Source: Hyphomicrobiales bacterium | Lineage (GTDB): Bacteria > Pseudomonadota > Alphaproteobacteria > JAPOUT01 | DNA length: 64,000 nucleotides | Assembly (NCBI GenBank): GCA_026708505.1 | Contig: JAPOUU010000011.1 | Coordinates: forward strand, 80,509 to 144,508 | Direction of reading: 5' to 3' | Part shown: piece after piece, positions 27,357 to 37,794 of the stretch | Numbering within the stretch: position 1 is the first letter of the stretch | Layout of the letters: every line of letters starts with the position of its first letter | Notes under the pieces: model-generated | What the model was told of the DNA's origin: nothing | Seen by the model: only the letters and a program-made list of their open reading frames with translations | The model's database searches: none | Translations under genes and position numbers: made by a program

Positions 27357-30300
27357 GCGGATTTTTCATTACGCGTCCGATATTCGCCGGCGTTGTCGCG
27401 ATACTAACGCTGCTGTTTGGTTTGTTTGCGATATATTTGATGCCGGTTGACCGTTTTCCGCCGGTAGCTCCTCCGGTGATATCGGTTGCGGCGAGTTATC
27501 CCGGGGCAAGCGCCGAGATTGTTGCAGAGACGGTCACAACGCCGCTTGAGCAAGCCATAAACGGCGCTCGAGGAATGTTGTATATGTCATCGAGCAGCGC
27601 GAATTCGGGGCAATCGTCGATTTCAATTACCTTCGAGAACGGCTATGACATTGACCTCGCCGCGGTGGATGTGCAGAACCGCATCCAAAGCGTTTTGCAA
27701 AGTTTACCGGAGATAACCAGGCGTGCGGGTGTGCGGGTCGATAAAGCGGGAACTTCGGTTACTCTGGTCGTCAATCTGTTTGCGCCCGACTCCCGCTATG
27801 ACGAAATCTTTCTAAGCAATTACGCCGATCTTCACATTGTTGATGTGTTAAGCCGCGTTCCCGGCGTGGGACAAGTGCTCATCTTCGGAGAGAAAAAATA
27901 CGCTCTTCGGATTTGGCTGGATGCGGACAAAATGGCAGCGCTTCAACTTGCCCCCAATGATGTCATCACCGCCATTCAAGACCAAAATCAGCAAGTCGGC
28001 GCCGGAATCATCGGGCAAAACCCCGCGCCGCAAGGACAAGCCTTCGAATATCCGCTCATCGCACAAGGGCGCCTCGAGGAGATTGAAGAATTTGAGAAAA
28101 TCATCATCCGTGCATCGGCAGACGGTTCCGTGTTACGGCTTTCAGACATTGCCACTATCGAGCTTGGCGCCGAGAATTACGACGGCTTTACCCAGTTCTC
28201 CAACCAACCAACCGTTGCGATTGCGGTGTTTCAATTACCGGACGCAAACGGACTTGAAGTATCGAGCGCGGTCCATGAGGCGGTTTCAAAACTTTCGGAA
28301 AATTTCCCCGAAGGCGTCGAGTACGGAATCCTCTACGACACCACCGTCTACATCAGCCAATCGATAAGCGACGTTCTTGCGGCGTTGCGTGATGCCATCA
28401 TCCTCGTTGTGATTGTCGTGATCGTGTTTTTGCACAATTGGCGCTCGAGCATCATTCCGATAATTGCGATACCGGTTTCATTGATTGGAGCGTTTACCTT
28501 CATGTTGGCGTTGGGCTTTTCGATAAACTTGCTGACGATGCTTGGGATTGTCCTTGCGGTTGGTTTGGTTGTTGATGACGCGATTGTTGTGGTTGAAAAC
28601 GTTGACCGACGGCGACGCCTCAATGAAAACACTTCGATTTATGAGACGGTTCGATCCTCAATGAGCGAGGTTACCGGGCCCATCCTGACAACGACCGCAG
28701 TATTGCTTGCGGTGTTTGTTCCGATATCGCTACAACCGGGCGTTACCGGAAAATTGTATTACGAGTTTGCGCTCACGATTGCAATTGCGTTGACAATTTC
28801 TTCTTTTAATTCCCTAACGCTAAGTCCCGCCTTGTGTGCATTGCTGTTTCGAAATCAACCTGTTTCGAACGCAAAGGAAGGCTCGCATTGGTCGCCGCTG
28901 ACATGGTTTGATAGGGGATTTGATCGTGTACGCGACATTTACATGGTGCTCATTGAACGACTCATTCGAGCACGATGGATTGTAATGCTGGTTTTTTTCG
29001 GTGCATTTGGGCTGACATTGTACGTCTTCGAGAAGACGCCGAGTTCTTTTTTACCACAAGAGGACCAGGGTTTTTTACTTGCAAACGCGACGCTTCCGGC
29101 AGGAAGCTCCCTTGAGCGCACCGAAGCTATAGCGCGCGAGGCAACGGATATTATGCTGGATACGCCCGGGATTATTTCGGTAATCACCGTAGGCGGACTT
29201 GACCTTCTCAACAATGTAAGCGCCTCAAACACGGCGACTTTTTTTATTGTGCTCGATAGTTGGGACAATCGTGCGGAAAATCCGGGACAAGATTTGCATA
29301 CGATACTGACATCTTTACATGGGAAATTTGGAGGGATTAAGGATGCGACGGTTGTGCCGTTTAATGTTCCCTCGATTCCGGAGTTAAGTTTGGTGAGCGG
29401 TTTTTCATATCAATTACAAGACACGCTGCATGCGGGACCCGAGGCAATGCAGGGGGCGGTCGGAGCATTGCTACAAGAAGCGGGCGCGCGGGAAGAACTC
29501 GGTTTTATTTTCACAAGCTATTCGGTATCCAAACCTCGTTACGAGGTTGATATTGACAGGGAAAAATTGTTCGAGATGGGGATTCGTTTGAGTGACGTTT
29601 TCGATGCATTGCAAGTTTATCTTGGTTCGTTTTATGTAAATGACTTTAACAAGTTCGGTCGAGTATATCGTGTGATTGTTCAAGCACGCGAGGAACAACG
29701 CGCCGAGATTGACGATGTCCAACTTCCACGCATTCGAAGCAGCACAGGTGAAATGATACCGCTGGCATCATTGTTATCACTGCGCCCCACAGTCTCGCCA
29801 ACGAGCATCTCGCATCACAATCTCTACCCCTCGGTCTCAATAACGGGTGCGGCAGCAGAGGGATATAGTTCCTCGGAGGCAATTGATGCGATGCGTGAGG
29901 TTTCGGAGAAAGTACTCCCCCAAGGTTTTTCATTTGAGTGGAGCGGCGTGACATTCCAGGAAATTCGTTCAAGCGCGGCCGCGCCTATTATTTTTGCGCT
30001 TGCGCCTTTGATGGTATTCCTCTTTCTTGCGGCGTTCTATGAAAGTTGGACAATGCCATTCATGATCTTGCTGAACACGCCAATGGCGGTGTTGGGAGCA
30101 TTGCTGGCGCTTTCCCTCGTCGGCCTGCAGTTGGATGTATATGCGCAAATAGGGATTATCATGCTTGTCGGCTTATCGGCAAAGAACGCCATCCTCATTG
30201 TTGAGTTTGCGAGGGTTCGTCGAGAGCAGGGTGAAAGCATCGAGGCTGCCGCCCTTGCCGCCGCACGAGACAGGCTGCGGCCGGTCTTGATGACGGGTTT

Positions 30301-30499
30301 TGCCTTTATTTTGGGGGTTATTCCGTTGTTTACAACAGGCGGCGCAGGAGCCGCATCCCGCGCTTCGATAGGAATTACGGTGTTCGGAGGGATGCTTGCG
30401 GCGACCCTCCTCAGCATTTTGCTCGCCCCGGTGTTTTATGTAGTGATACAGAATTTGACCGAACACTCTCGCTTTCTTCGCAGACTGGGTATAAAATAG
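27353..30499 (+). CDS. RND multidrug efflux pump, AcrB/MexB (HAE-1) family
   Basis: Proton-driven inner-membrane exporter of drugs, bile-type compounds or lipids, 1048 residues as usual for the family. It starts [19 protein letters not shown]. Twelve membrane helices flank two large periplasmic loops. The TM4 proton-relay motif [14 protein letters not shown] with the Asp pair is present, and [14 protein letters not shown] marks TM10 with the relay Lys. It is coupled to the adaptor by an ATGA overlap and ends 4 nt before efp. No TetR-type repressor lies next to it. Confidence 0.95.
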   Translation: MSGFFITRPIFAGVVAILTLLFGLFAIYLMPVDRFPPVAPPVISVAASYPGASAEIVAETVTTPLEQAINGARGMLYMSSSSANSGQSSISITFENGYDIDLAAVDVQNRIQSVLQSLPEITRRAGVRVDKAGTSVTLVVNLFAPDSRYDEIFLSNYADLHIVDVLSRVPGVGQVLIFGEKKYALRIWLDADKMAALQLAPNDVITAIQDQNQQVGAGIIGQNPAPQGQAFEYPLIAQGRLEEIEEFEKIIIRASADGSVLRLSDIATIELGAENYDGFTQFSNQPTVAIAVFQLPDANGLEVSSAVHEAVSKLSENFPEGVEYGILYDTTVYISQSISDVLAALRDAIILVVIVVIVFLHNWRSSIIPIIAIPVSLIGAFTFMLALGFSINLLTMLGIVLAVGLVVDDAIVVVENVDRRRRLNENTSIYETVRSSMSEVTGPILTTTAVLLAVFVPISLQPGVTGKLYYEFALTIAIALTISSFNSLTLSPALCALLFRNQPVSNAKEGSHWSPLTWFDRGFDRVRDIYMVLIERLIRARWIVMLVFFGAFGLTLYVFEKTPSSFLPQEDQGFLLANATLPAGSSLERTEAIAREATDIMLDTPGIISVITVGGLDLLNNVSASNTATFFIVLDSWDNRAENPGQDLHTILTSLHGKFGGIKDATVVPFNVPSIPELSLVSGFSYQLQDTLHAGPEAMQGAVGALLQEAGAREELGFIFTSYSVSKPRYEVDIDREKLFEMGIRLSDVFDALQVYLGSFYVNDFNKFGRVYRVIVQAREEQRAEIDDVQLPRIRSSTGEMIPLASLLSLRPTVSPTSISHHNLYPSVSITGAAAEGYSSSEAIDAMREVSEKVLPQGFSFEWSGVTFQEIRSSAAAPIIFALAPLMVFLFLAAFYESWTMPFMILLNTPMAVLGALLALSLVGLQLDVYAQIGIIMLVGLSAKNAILIVEFARVRREQGESIEAAALAAARDRLRPVLMTGFAFILGVIPLFTTGGAGAASRASIGITVFGGMLAATLLSILLAPVFYVVIQNLTEHSRFLRRLGIK
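30490..30497 (+). promoter_or_regulatory. possible -10 element of efp, 6 nt before its start
   Basis: TATAAAAT overlaps the stop of the pump gene, and the efp ATG follows six bases later with no Shine-Dalgarno sequence. The spacing equals that at fabZ and the 33709 lipoprotein gene, but no good -35 sits 16-18 nt upstream, so this is the weakest of the leaderless candidates. Confidence 0.35.
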
Positions 30500-30503
30500 C
30501 CGG

Positions 30504-31070
30504 ATGGTTAAGATAAACGGCAACGAGGTTCGCCCGGGCAATATCATTGAGCACAAGGGAAGCTTGTGGAGCGTGGTAAAGTTGCGCCATGTAAAACCGG
30601 GCAAGGGCGGGGCGTTTGCACAGGTTGAATTGAAAAGCGTTCTAGACGGGACAAAGCTGAACGAACGTTTCCGTTCTTCACAGACGATTGAACGTGTGCG
30701 CCTGGAGCAAAAGAAGTGCCAGTTTCTTTATGCGGATGGTGACATGTTGAACTTTATGGACCAGGAAAGTTTTGATCAGGTATCGCTTGGAAGTGACTTA
30801 ATAGGGGAAAGTTTGGCGTATCTGCGTGAGGGGATGGAAGTCTCACTAGAGAGTTACGAGGGCAAGTTTGTCGGGATCGAATTGCCCGACCAAGTTACCC
30901 TCGAGGTGACGGAAACCGAGCCTTTTATTAAGGGACAAACGGCTGCGTCTTCGAACAAGCCGGCGCTGTTAGAGAACGGATTGCGTGTGATGGTGCCGCC
31001 GTTTGTATCGGTTGGAGACAAGGTCATTGTTGACACGCGTGATGGTAGTTACATCCGCCCGGCAGAATGA
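30504..31070 (+). CDS. efp: Elongation factor P
   Basis: Relieves ribosomes stalled on consecutive prolines. The 188 residues form the usual three beta-barrel domains. The tip loop reads KPGKGGAF with Lys34 at the position modified in E. coli; which modification is used here is not visible. The C-terminus ends [13 protein letters not shown], as in the family. It overlaps suhB by 4 nt. It matters here because both autotransporters have six Pro in their signal region and DnaE has PPPP runs. Confidence 0.97.
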   Translation: MVKINGNEVRPGNIIEHKGSLWSVVKLRHVKPGKGGAFAQVELKSVLDGTKLNERFRSSQTIERVRLEQKKCQFLYADGDMLNFMDQESFDQVSLGSDLIGESLAYLREGMEVSLESYEGKFVGIELPDQVTLEVTETEPFIKGQTAASSNKPALLENGLRVMVPPFVSVGDKVIVDTRDGSYIRPAE

Positions 31071-31876
31071 GTCGTTACGCTGCAACGCTATCGCCGTTGC
31101 TTGGTATCATGACGGCGGCGGTGCGCAAAGCCGCCTTCGGGGTGTTGCGGGATTTCCGCGAAGTGTCGCAGTTGCAGGTATCAAAAAAAGGGCCGGCGGA
31201 TTTTGTTACAAGCGCGGATAAAAGGGCGGATGAAGTTTTGCGCGAAGAGTTATCGCGCGCGCGTCCGGACTATGGTTTTCTCACCGAAGAAGGCGAAACC
31301 GTTGTGGGTGCCGACTCCGAGCACTGCTGGATTATTGATCCCATCGACGGCACGCTAAACTTTCTGCATAGTTTGCCGTCTTTTGCCATATCTATGGCGC
31401 TGACTTACCGGGGCGATGTTGTCTGCGGTGTGACTTACGATCCGGTCTTGGATGAGATTTTCTACGCCGAGAAGGGTAAAGGCGCATATCTTAATGACAA
31501 GCGTGTGAGGGTGTCGGCGCGCGCATCAATGGAGGAAGCACTGATAGCGGCGGCTTCAAGCGGATTCGCACGACCGGAACGCGAGCGCTTCTTTCGCGAG
31601 GCAAATGCGATCTCGAATAAAGTTGCCGGACTGCGGAGCAGTGGTTGTGCATCGTTAAACCTTGCCTATGTCGCGGCGGGAAGATTTGACGGTTACTGGG
31701 AGCGCCATCTTCAGGCATGGGACATTGCGGCGGGGATAGTGTTGTTGCGGGAGGCCGGAGGAATTGTCTCGGAGCCGGACGGCGGGGATAGAATGCTGGA
31801 GAGCGGCGCGATTTTGGCGGCAAACTTGGAATTACACAGAGCATTGGCCAAAGTGCTGCGTGAATCTCGGGCTTGA
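31067..31876 (+). CDS. suhB: Inositol monophosphatase family (SuhB-like)
   Basis: Mg-dependent sugar phosphatase, 269 residues. Metal-binding motifs are the TEEGE region (Glu74/75), DPIDGTLNF at 91-99, and [10 protein letters not shown] further on. In bacteria, members hydrolyse inositol phosphate and some (SuhB) act in rRNA transcription; which role applies cannot be read from sequence. It is coupled to efp by ATGA, a frequent pairing in alphaproteobacteria. Confidence 0.9.
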   Translation: MSRYAATLSPLLGIMTAAVRKAAFGVLRDFREVSQLQVSKKGPADFVTSADKRADEVLREELSRARPDYGFLTEEGETVVGADSEHCWIIDPIDGTLNFLHSLPSFAISMALTYRGDVVCGVTYDPVLDEIFYAEKGKGAYLNDKRVRVSARASMEEALIAAASSGFARPERERFFREANAISNKVAGLRSSGCASLNLAYVAAGRFDGYWERHLQAWDIAAGIVLLREAGGIVSEPDGGDRMLESGAILAANLELHRALAKVLRESRA

Positions 31877-31942
31877 CTTGACGATAAGGACTTGTAGAGT
31901 GACGCAGTTTGCGCCACCTGTAAAATTGGAAAGGAAAAAATT

Positions 31943-33607
31943 ATGTCGGATATAGAGATTGCCCGTAAAGCGAGTTTGCGCCCGATTCCCGAGATAGGAG
32001 CAAAGCTGGGAATAAGTGAGGAATCTTTGATTCCAATGGGCCGTTCGGTTGCCAAGCTGGACTTGGACTTCATCAAAGGGCTCAATGAACGCCCGGACGG
32101 CAAACTGATATTGGTCACGGCAATGACTCCCACGGCTGCAGGCGAGGGCAAAACGACGACGACGGTTGGATTGGGTGATGCGTTGAATCGCATTGGCAAG
32201 CGCACGGCGATATGCCTGCGCGAACCGAGTTTGGGTCCTTGTTTCGGCATGAAGGGAGGAGCGGCCGGAGGAGGTTACGCGCAAGTTGTTCCGATGGAAA
32301 CTATCAACCTGCATTTCACCGGCGACTTTCATGCAATATCGGCGGCACACAATCTTTTGGCCGCAATGACCGACAATCACATTTACTGGGACAACAAATT
32401 AAATTTGGACACGCGAAGGATTGACTGGGGTCGTGTTGTGGACATGAACGACAGGGCGCTTCGAAACATCACGGTTGCATTAGGAGGTATTGCGAACGGT
32501 TTCCCGAGACAATCTCGTTATGACATCACCGTTGCATCGGAGATAATGGCAATATTGTGTTTGGCAAAGAATCTTGAAGACTTGGAAGAGCGTTTGGGGG
32601 ACATCATCATCGGACAGACTCGCGCGAAGGAAGGGGTGACAGCGAAGGAGTTGGAAGCGGCCGGTGCGATGACATGCCTGTTGCGTGACGCTCTTGCTCC
32701 GAATTTGGTTCAAACACTGGAAAACAATCCGGCATTTGTGCACGGCGGGCCGTTTGCCAACATTGCGCACGGATGTAATTCCGTGATGGCAACAAAGTCT
32801 GCGTTGAAATTGGCGGATTATGTTGTCACGGAAGCCGGATTTGGCGCGGATTTGGGAGCGGAAAAATTCTTTGACATTAAATGTCGTAGTGCCGATTTAC
32901 GCCCGAGCGCTGCAGTGATAGTGGCAACGGCACGTGCATTGAAAATGCACGGAGGCGTGAAACAAACAGATTTGAGCGAGGAGAATGTGGACGCGGTTCG
33001 TGACGGCCTGGCGAATTTGGGTCGCCACATTCATAATGTTAAGCGTTTTGGAATTCCCGTGGTTGTTGCGCTGAACGCGTTTTCGGCGGACACGCCTTCG
33101 GAGATTGCAGCAGTTCGCGAGTTTTGCGAGAGCCTGGATGTCCCGATGTCCGAGGCACGCCACTGGGCAGAAGGAGGAGCCGGTGCCGAGGACCTGGCTC
33201 GCCTGGTTGATGCAGCGGTTGAGGAGGGAGGCGCGTTTCATACGTTATACGAGGACGATGTTCCTTTATGGCGCAAAGCGCAGACGATTGCGCGCGAGAT
33301 TTACGGAGCGGATGACATCATCGCGGACAAGCGCGTAAGAGAGCAGTTCCGCGCTTATCAAGAAGGCGGCTTTGGAGACTTCCCTATTTGCATGGCGAAG
33401 ACTCAATACAGTTTTTCGACCGACCCGGAACGCAAAGGTGCGCCGGATGATCATGTCACGCCAATACGCGAAGTTCGCTTGGCTGCGGGTGCGCGGTTCT
33501 TGGTGGTGATATGCGGCGAGATAATGACAATGCCCGGTTTGCCCCGTCGCCCTGCGGCGTGTGATATTGGACTGGACGGGGATGGACAAATTTACGGGCT
33601 GTTTTAG
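31943..33607 (+). CDS. fhs: Formate-tetrahydrofolate ligase
   Basis: Makes 10-formyl-THF from formate, THF and ATP, feeding one-carbon units to purine and fMet synthesis. The 554 residues carry the P-loop [15 protein letters not shown] at 62-76 and the signatures [19 protein letters not shown] and [14 protein letters not shown]. Length is normal. An AAGGAA site precedes ATG 31943. It stands alone, 66 nt after suhB. Confidence 0.97.
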   Translation: MSDIEIARKASLRPIPEIGAKLGISEESLIPMGRSVAKLDLDFIKGLNERPDGKLILVTAMTPTAAGEGKTTTTVGLGDALNRIGKRTAICLREPSLGPCFGMKGGAAGGGYAQVVPMETINLHFTGDFHAISAAHNLLAAMTDNHIYWDNKLNLDTRRIDWGRVVDMNDRALRNITVALGGIANGFPRQSRYDITVASEIMAILCLAKNLEDLEERLGDIIIGQTRAKEGVTAKELEAAGAMTCLLRDALAPNLVQTLENNPAFVHGGPFANIAHGCNSVMATKSALKLADYVVTEAGFGADLGAEKFFDIKCRSADLRPSAAVIVATARALKMHGGVKQTDLSEENVDAVRDGLANLGRHIHNVKRFGIPVVVALNAFSADTPSEIAAVREFCESLDVPMSEARHWAEGGAGAEDLARLVDAAVEEGGAFHTLYEDDVPLWRKAQTIAREIYGADDIIADKRVREQFRAYQEGGFGDFPICMAKTQYSFSTDPERKGAPDDHVTPIREVRLAAGARFLVVICGEIMTMPGLPRRPAACDIGLDGDGQIYGLF

Positions 33608-33672
33608 AACACCATTTGAACTAATTCATACGGTCGAAGCGTTCGAGTTTACCGAGAGTTCCTGCTACTTGT

Positions 33673-33702
33673 TTGTTTTTTGAGAATCCCTGGTGTTATA
33701 CT
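33673..33702 (+). promoter_or_regulatory. promoter of the 33709 lipoprotein gene, predicted leaderless
   Basis: -35 TTGTTT (33673-33678), 18-nt spacer, -10 TATACT (33697-33702), then six bases to ATG 33709. It rules out the in-frame upstream start at 33673, which would lie in the promoter and would bury the lipoprotein signal peptide. Confidence 0.5.
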
Positions 33703-33708
33703 CCCCTC

Positions 33709-34875
33709 ATGTCCCAAAAAATCTACCTTACAATTGCGCTTGCCGTCTTTGCTCTTCTGTCTGCCTGCGCTCTTCTCCCCGAGCGCTTTGCGGTTAACAC
33801 GCCCTGGCTACAAGAATTCTTCGCTCGCGCACAGGCTCCCGACCAAGTAACGCTTAACTCCAAAATCCAACTCCCGCCGGGATATTCGATATCCGTATTT
33901 GCCGAAAATCTCGATGACCCGCGCATGCTCTTGTGGGTCAACGCAAACCTTCTCGTCTCGACTCCGTCAAGCCGCACAGTAAAACTGCTTCGACCGAATG
34001 CACAGGGAACTCGTATCGAGTCTGTCGAAACACTGTTCTCGAGCCTGAATCTTCCCCACGGTCTCGAATACCATGACGGCAAACTCTACATCGCCGCACA
34101 AGACGCAATCTATCAAGCTGATTTCGATGCACAAAGCGGCGTGGCGACATCAGCGCTGCAATCAATTGCCTCAATGCCGGAACGGGGCGGTCACTGGACT
34201 CGAACGATAAAACGCGGGCCCGATAACCTCCTTTATGTCGGCGTCGGCTCGTCGTGCAATGTCTGCGAAGAAGATGATGAACGCCGCGCCGCACTTCTTA
34301 CGCTTGATCCGAACACGCATGCACTTGAGGTGTATGCGTCCGGTTTGCGCAATACGGTCGGGTGGGATTGGCGCGCATCCGACAATGCGCTCTACGGCGT
34401 CGATAACGGACGGGACCTTCTCGGTGACGATGTCCCTCCCGACGAGTTGAATCGAATTGAGAAGGGCGGCTTCTACGGCTGGCCCTATTTGCACGGGGAC
34501 AATGTTCCCGACCCCGATTACGGCGATATTTCCGACCCCCGCATTGCCGGGGCAGTCCCGCCTGAACACGGTTTTCAAGCCCATGTTGCGCCCTTGTCTT
34601 TAAAGTTTTTGGAAAATTCACTTCCGGGACTGGAAAACGCCGCCCTCGTTGCGTTGCACGGTTCGTGGAATCGAAGTTCCAAAGTTGGTTACAAGCTTGT
34701 CTCGTTGCATTGGGACGACAACGACAATATCGAAGAACGTGACTTTGCCGTTGGTTTTGAAGAAAACGAAGACGTGTTCGGTCGCCCGGTTGATGTCGTC
34801 GAAGGACCCGATGGCGCGCTCTATGTTTCCGATGATTTTGCCGGTGTGATTTATCGCATTGCGTTTGACGAATGA
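33709..34875 (+). CDS. Lipoprotein beta-propeller, PQQ-dependent sugar dehydrogenase / L-sorbosone dehydrogenase-like
   Basis: Probable periplasmic quinoprotein of the soluble glucose/sorbosone dehydrogenase family; the substrate is unknown. ATG 33709 gives 388 residues starting with a lipoprotein signal (MSQKIYL...) and the lipobox LSAC with Cys20. The propeller shows KIQLPPGYSISVFAENL, LPHGLEYHDGKLYIA, GHWTRTIKRGPDNLLYVGVG, SSCNVCEEDDERRA, ASGLRNTVGWDW, GGFYGWPY and HGSWNRSSKVGYK. No PQQ synthesis gene is nearby. Its stop overlaps pabB by 4 nt, so it leads the pab operon although no functional link is obvious. Confidence 0.85.
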   Translation: MSQKIYLTIALAVFALLSACALLPERFAVNTPWLQEFFARAQAPDQVTLNSKIQLPPGYSISVFAENLDDPRMLLWVNANLLVSTPSSRTVKLLRPNAQGTRIESVETLFSSLNLPHGLEYHDGKLYIAAQDAIYQADFDAQSGVATSALQSIASMPERGGHWTRTIKRGPDNLLYVGVGSSCNVCEEDDERRAALLTLDPNTHALEVYASGLRNTVGWDWRASDNALYGVDNGRDLLGDDVPPDELNRIEKGGFYGWPYLHGDNVPDPDYGDISDPRIAGAVPPEHGFQAHVAPLSLKFLENSLPGLENAALVALHGSWNRSSKVGYKLVSLHWDDNDNIEERDFAVGFEENEDVFGRPVDVVEGPDGALYVSDDFAGVIYRIAFDE

Positions 34876-36347
34876 GCGACTTGCTCTCCGAAACAATTCT
34901 CAATACCGCCGTTGTAGAGGAGCTGCCCTGGCAGGCCGAACCGCAAGACGTGTTCGCACCCATTGCGCAACACCCTTTTTCGATGTTCCTGGATTCCTCC
35001 GATACCGTGCATACGCCCGGACGATGGAGCATTCTCGTCTGCGAACCTTTTGAGACCCTGTCTTTAAACGTGCGTGCAAACCCCAATCCTTTTGAGGCTT
35101 TGCGCACCCGAATGTCGCGCTTTAGGATACCGCCGCACTGGCACGCCGAACTCGCCGAGCGATTACAAAATCAACCACCTCCGTTTTTGGGCGGCGCAGT
35201 GGGTTTGTTCGGTTATGAACTCGCCGCCTGCTTGGAATCGCTGCCGAACATGCCGCGCAACAGGCACCACGCCGATATGGTTGTCGGCTTGTACGACTCA
35301 TTGCTTGCGTTCGACCATCATGCCAAACGCGTCTTTTCGATCTCGACCGGCTTACGCGAATCGGAAGGCGCGGCGCGGGAGAATTTGTCACGTTATTGGG
35401 CGGAGCGTTGGCGCACACGCATGGCACACGCCGCTCGAGCCAAACACAAACGTAATTCTGCAAATCTCCCGCCCGCGAGGGTCATACATTGGCGCAGCAA
35501 CTTCACTCGCGCATCATACGAAGCCGCCGTTGCCCGCATCGTTCGATACATTCGGGCCGGTGATATTTTTCAGGCAAACCTGTCGCGCCGTTTCGAGTTG
35601 CATTTGGATTCCGATGATCCTGCCTTTGCTTTCTACCGGCGTTTGCGGAAAATCTCTCCTGCTCCCTTTTCCGCATTTTTGAATCTGGGCAAGCGTACAA
35701 TATTGTCGTCCTCTCCGGAGCGCTTTCTCGAAAGCCGCGATGGCCACGTTCGCGCACAACCCATCAAGGGAACGCGTCCGCGCGGGACCTCTCCCAAACA
35801 CGATCGCGCCAACGCTACCGATCTGCTCAATAGCGCCAAAGACAGAGCCGAAAACATCATGATTGCCGACTTGCTGCGAAATGACATCTCCAAAGTTGCC
35901 TTGCCCCACTCGGTCGGCGTTGCAAACTTATGCACACTCAAACAATTCGCCAACGTGCACCATCTTGTTTCAACCGTTACAGGAAAATTACGCGACAAAT
36001 TCGATAGCCTCGACTTGCTCGCCGCATGCTTTCCCGGCGGCTCGATAACCGGTGCGCCAAAGCCCCGCGCCATGGAAATCATCTCCGAGCTTGAAGGCAT
36101 TGAGCGTGGCGCCTATTGCGGCGCGATAGGCTATATAGGCTTCGACGGATCAATGGATGCATCCATCGCAATTCGCACCATCTCGATGTTCGGAAACATT
36201 GCGAACTTTCATGTCGGCGGCGGCGTCGTGCTCGATTCAAATCCTTCGGGCGAATATGAAGAGACCGTCGCCAAAGGCTGGGCGATGGCGCAGGCCTTGA
36301 GCGATGAAGCGGAGAGAGTATTCACTAGCGAGAAAGTTACGCAATGA
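34872..36347 (+). CDS. pabB: Aminodeoxychorismate synthase component I
   Basis: Converts chorismate and ammonia (from PabA) to 4-amino-4-deoxychorismate for folate synthesis. The 491 residues carry the chorismate-binding C-terminal domain. PIKGT at 297-301 with Lys299 marks PabB, since anthranilate synthase has PIAGT. DRAENIMIADLLRND, GGSITGAPKPRAMEII and AIRTI follow. It is coupled to both neighbours by ATGA overlaps. Confidence 0.95.
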   Translation: MSDLLSETILNTAVVEELPWQAEPQDVFAPIAQHPFSMFLDSSDTVHTPGRWSILVCEPFETLSLNVRANPNPFEALRTRMSRFRIPPHWHAELAERLQNQPPPFLGGAVGLFGYELAACLESLPNMPRNRHHADMVVGLYDSLLAFDHHAKRVFSISTGLRESEGAARENLSRYWAERWRTRMAHAARAKHKRNSANLPPARVIHWRSNFTRASYEAAVARIVRYIRAGDIFQANLSRRFELHLDSDDPAFAFYRRLRKISPAPFSAFLNLGKRTILSSSPERFLESRDGHVRAQPIKGTRPRGTSPKHDRANATDLLNSAKDRAENIMIADLLRNDISKVALPHSVGVANLCTLKQFANVHHLVSTVTGKLRDKFDSLDLLAACFPGGSITGAPKPRAMEIISELEGIERGAYCGAIGYIGFDGSMDASIAIRTISMFGNIANFHVGGGVVLDSNPSGEYEETVAKGWAMAQALSDEAERVFTSEKVTQ

Positions 36348-36949
36348 TCCTGCTTATCGACAATTACGATTCCTTCGTCTACAACCTCGCACGCTATATC
36401 GAGGAACTCGGCTTTCCGTGCCGTGTCGTTCGAAATGACACCCTTGATGTCGCGGAAGCGCTCTCGCTGCAACCCCGCGCAATTGTGCTTTCGCCGGGAC
36501 CCTGCGCACCGGACGATGCGGGCATCTCGATAGAATTGGCCCGCACCGTCGCCGCGCGCGGCGACACCGCTTTGCTGGGCGTGTGCCTCGGACACCAGGC
36601 TATTGTTCAAGCGCTGGGAGGAAACGTCCGAGCGGCTCGTCGTCCGATGCACGGGATGGCGGCACAAGTGTTTCACAAGGGCGGAAAGTTGTTTTCAGGG
36701 ATACCTCCGACCTTCACGGTCGGACGCTATCACTCCCTGGCCGCGGATGTTGCGAGCGAAGGCAAACTGCAGGCGTGTGCATGGGATGAGGATAGCGAGG
36801 TAATGGCGGTTGAACATGAAAGCGCCCCGGTGTTTGGCGTGCAGTTTCATCCGGAGTCGATTTTGTCCGAGTACGGACATTTGCTGCTGGCGAATTTCTT
36901 AAACTTCGCCGGAATGAAAGCAAAGAGGATCCCGCGGTGGGCGGCATGA
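36344..36949 (+). CDS. pabA: Aminodeoxychorismate synthase component II (glutamine amidotransferase)
   Basis: Class I glutamine amidotransferase giving ammonia to PabB. The 201 residues have DNYDSFVYNL at 6-15, the nucleophile motif GVCLGHQ with Cys81, and HPE with His169 and Glu171. TrpG has the same fold; the PabB neighbour decides, though one subunit often serves both enzymes. ATGA overlaps on both sides. Confidence 0.93.
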   Translation: MILLIDNYDSFVYNLARYIEELGFPCRVVRNDTLDVAEALSLQPRAIVLSPGPCAPDDAGISIELARTVAARGDTALLGVCLGHQAIVQALGGNVRAARRPMHGMAAQVFHKGGKLFSGIPPTFTVGRYHSLAADVASEGKLQACAWDEDSEVMAVEHESAPVFGVQFHPESILSEYGHLLLANFLNFAGMKAKRIPRWAA

Positions 36950-37794
36950 GTGGGACGTATGCGCTTTGCTGGTTGAACGGCCGAACAATGCGAACCGAAG
37001 AGGCGCGCATTGATCCTGACGACAGAGGCTTTCTGCTGGGCGACGGTGTTTTCGAGACAGTGCTGTTACGGCGGGGACAAGCAGTTTGGTGGCAGGAGCA
37101 TGTGCAGCGGCTTCGGCATGGCGCGCAAGTGTTGGGAATGACGCCGCCCGATGTTGACGTGCTTTCGAATGCGTTTGGCGAAATTGTTGCGGCGAACAAT
37201 CTGGATAATGTGGACGAAAGCGTGCTGCGAATAACTTTTTCAAGGGGAAGCGGAGGCAGGGGCTTGTCGGCGGGCGCCGGGAAGGAAGCGACTTTGCTGC
37301 TACGGGCGAGCGCAATGGCTGCTTCAAGTGATGTCGCAAGGGCAATGATAGTGGAATCGGTTCGACGAAACGGGTCGAGTGTTTCGTCACGCTTGAAAAC
37401 ATTGTCTTACGTTGATGGCGTGCTGGCCCAACGGGAAGCAGAAGCTCAAAGATTTAGCGAAGCGCTGCTACGCAATGATATCGGGCGATTGATCTGCGGG
37501 GCGCGGGCAAATCTGTTTGTTTGGCGGAATGCAGAGTTATGGACGCCGCCGATTGAAGAGGGATGCCTGCCCGGGATTGCACGAGGATATCTGCTGGATA
37601 TTGCAAGAAATACCGGGATTGTGTGCAGAGAAGAAAGTTTGGAAGATTTGCGGGCGGATGATTGTGTTTTGCTAACCAATAGTTTGCGGGGGGTCGTGGT
37701 GCTGGCGGAAGTTGGCGGTGTTGCATTGCGCCCCGCCGATAAATGCGGCGATCTAACCGCGCTTCTGTCCGCTTTTCGGAAGCGGATGGCTTAA
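36946..37794 (+). CDS. pabC: Class IV aminotransferase, probable aminodeoxychorismate lyase
   Basis: PLP enzyme that probably releases pyruvate from aminodeoxychorismate to give p-aminobenzoate. The start ATG 36946 lies inside the pabA stop (a GTG at 36937 is the alternative); 282 residues. IDPDDRGFLLGDGVFET is the family opening, and LKTLSYVDGVLAQ carries the PLP lysine near 151. Branched-chain and D-amino acid aminotransferases share the fold; the operon supports PabC. It converges with cca, and the two stop codons overlap in TTAA. Confidence 0.87.
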   Translation: MSGTYALCWLNGRTMRTEEARIDPDDRGFLLGDGVFETVLLRRGQAVWWQEHVQRLRHGAQVLGMTPPDVDVLSNAFGEIVAANNLDNVDESVLRITFSRGSGGRGLSAGAGKEATLLLRASAMAASSDVARAMIVESVRRNGSSVSSRLKTLSYVDGVLAQREAEAQRFSEALLRNDIGRLICGARANLFVWRNAELWTPPIEEGCLPGIARGYLLDIARNTGIVCREESLEDLRADDCVLLTNSLRGVVVLAEVGGVALRPADKCGDLTALLSAFRKRMA

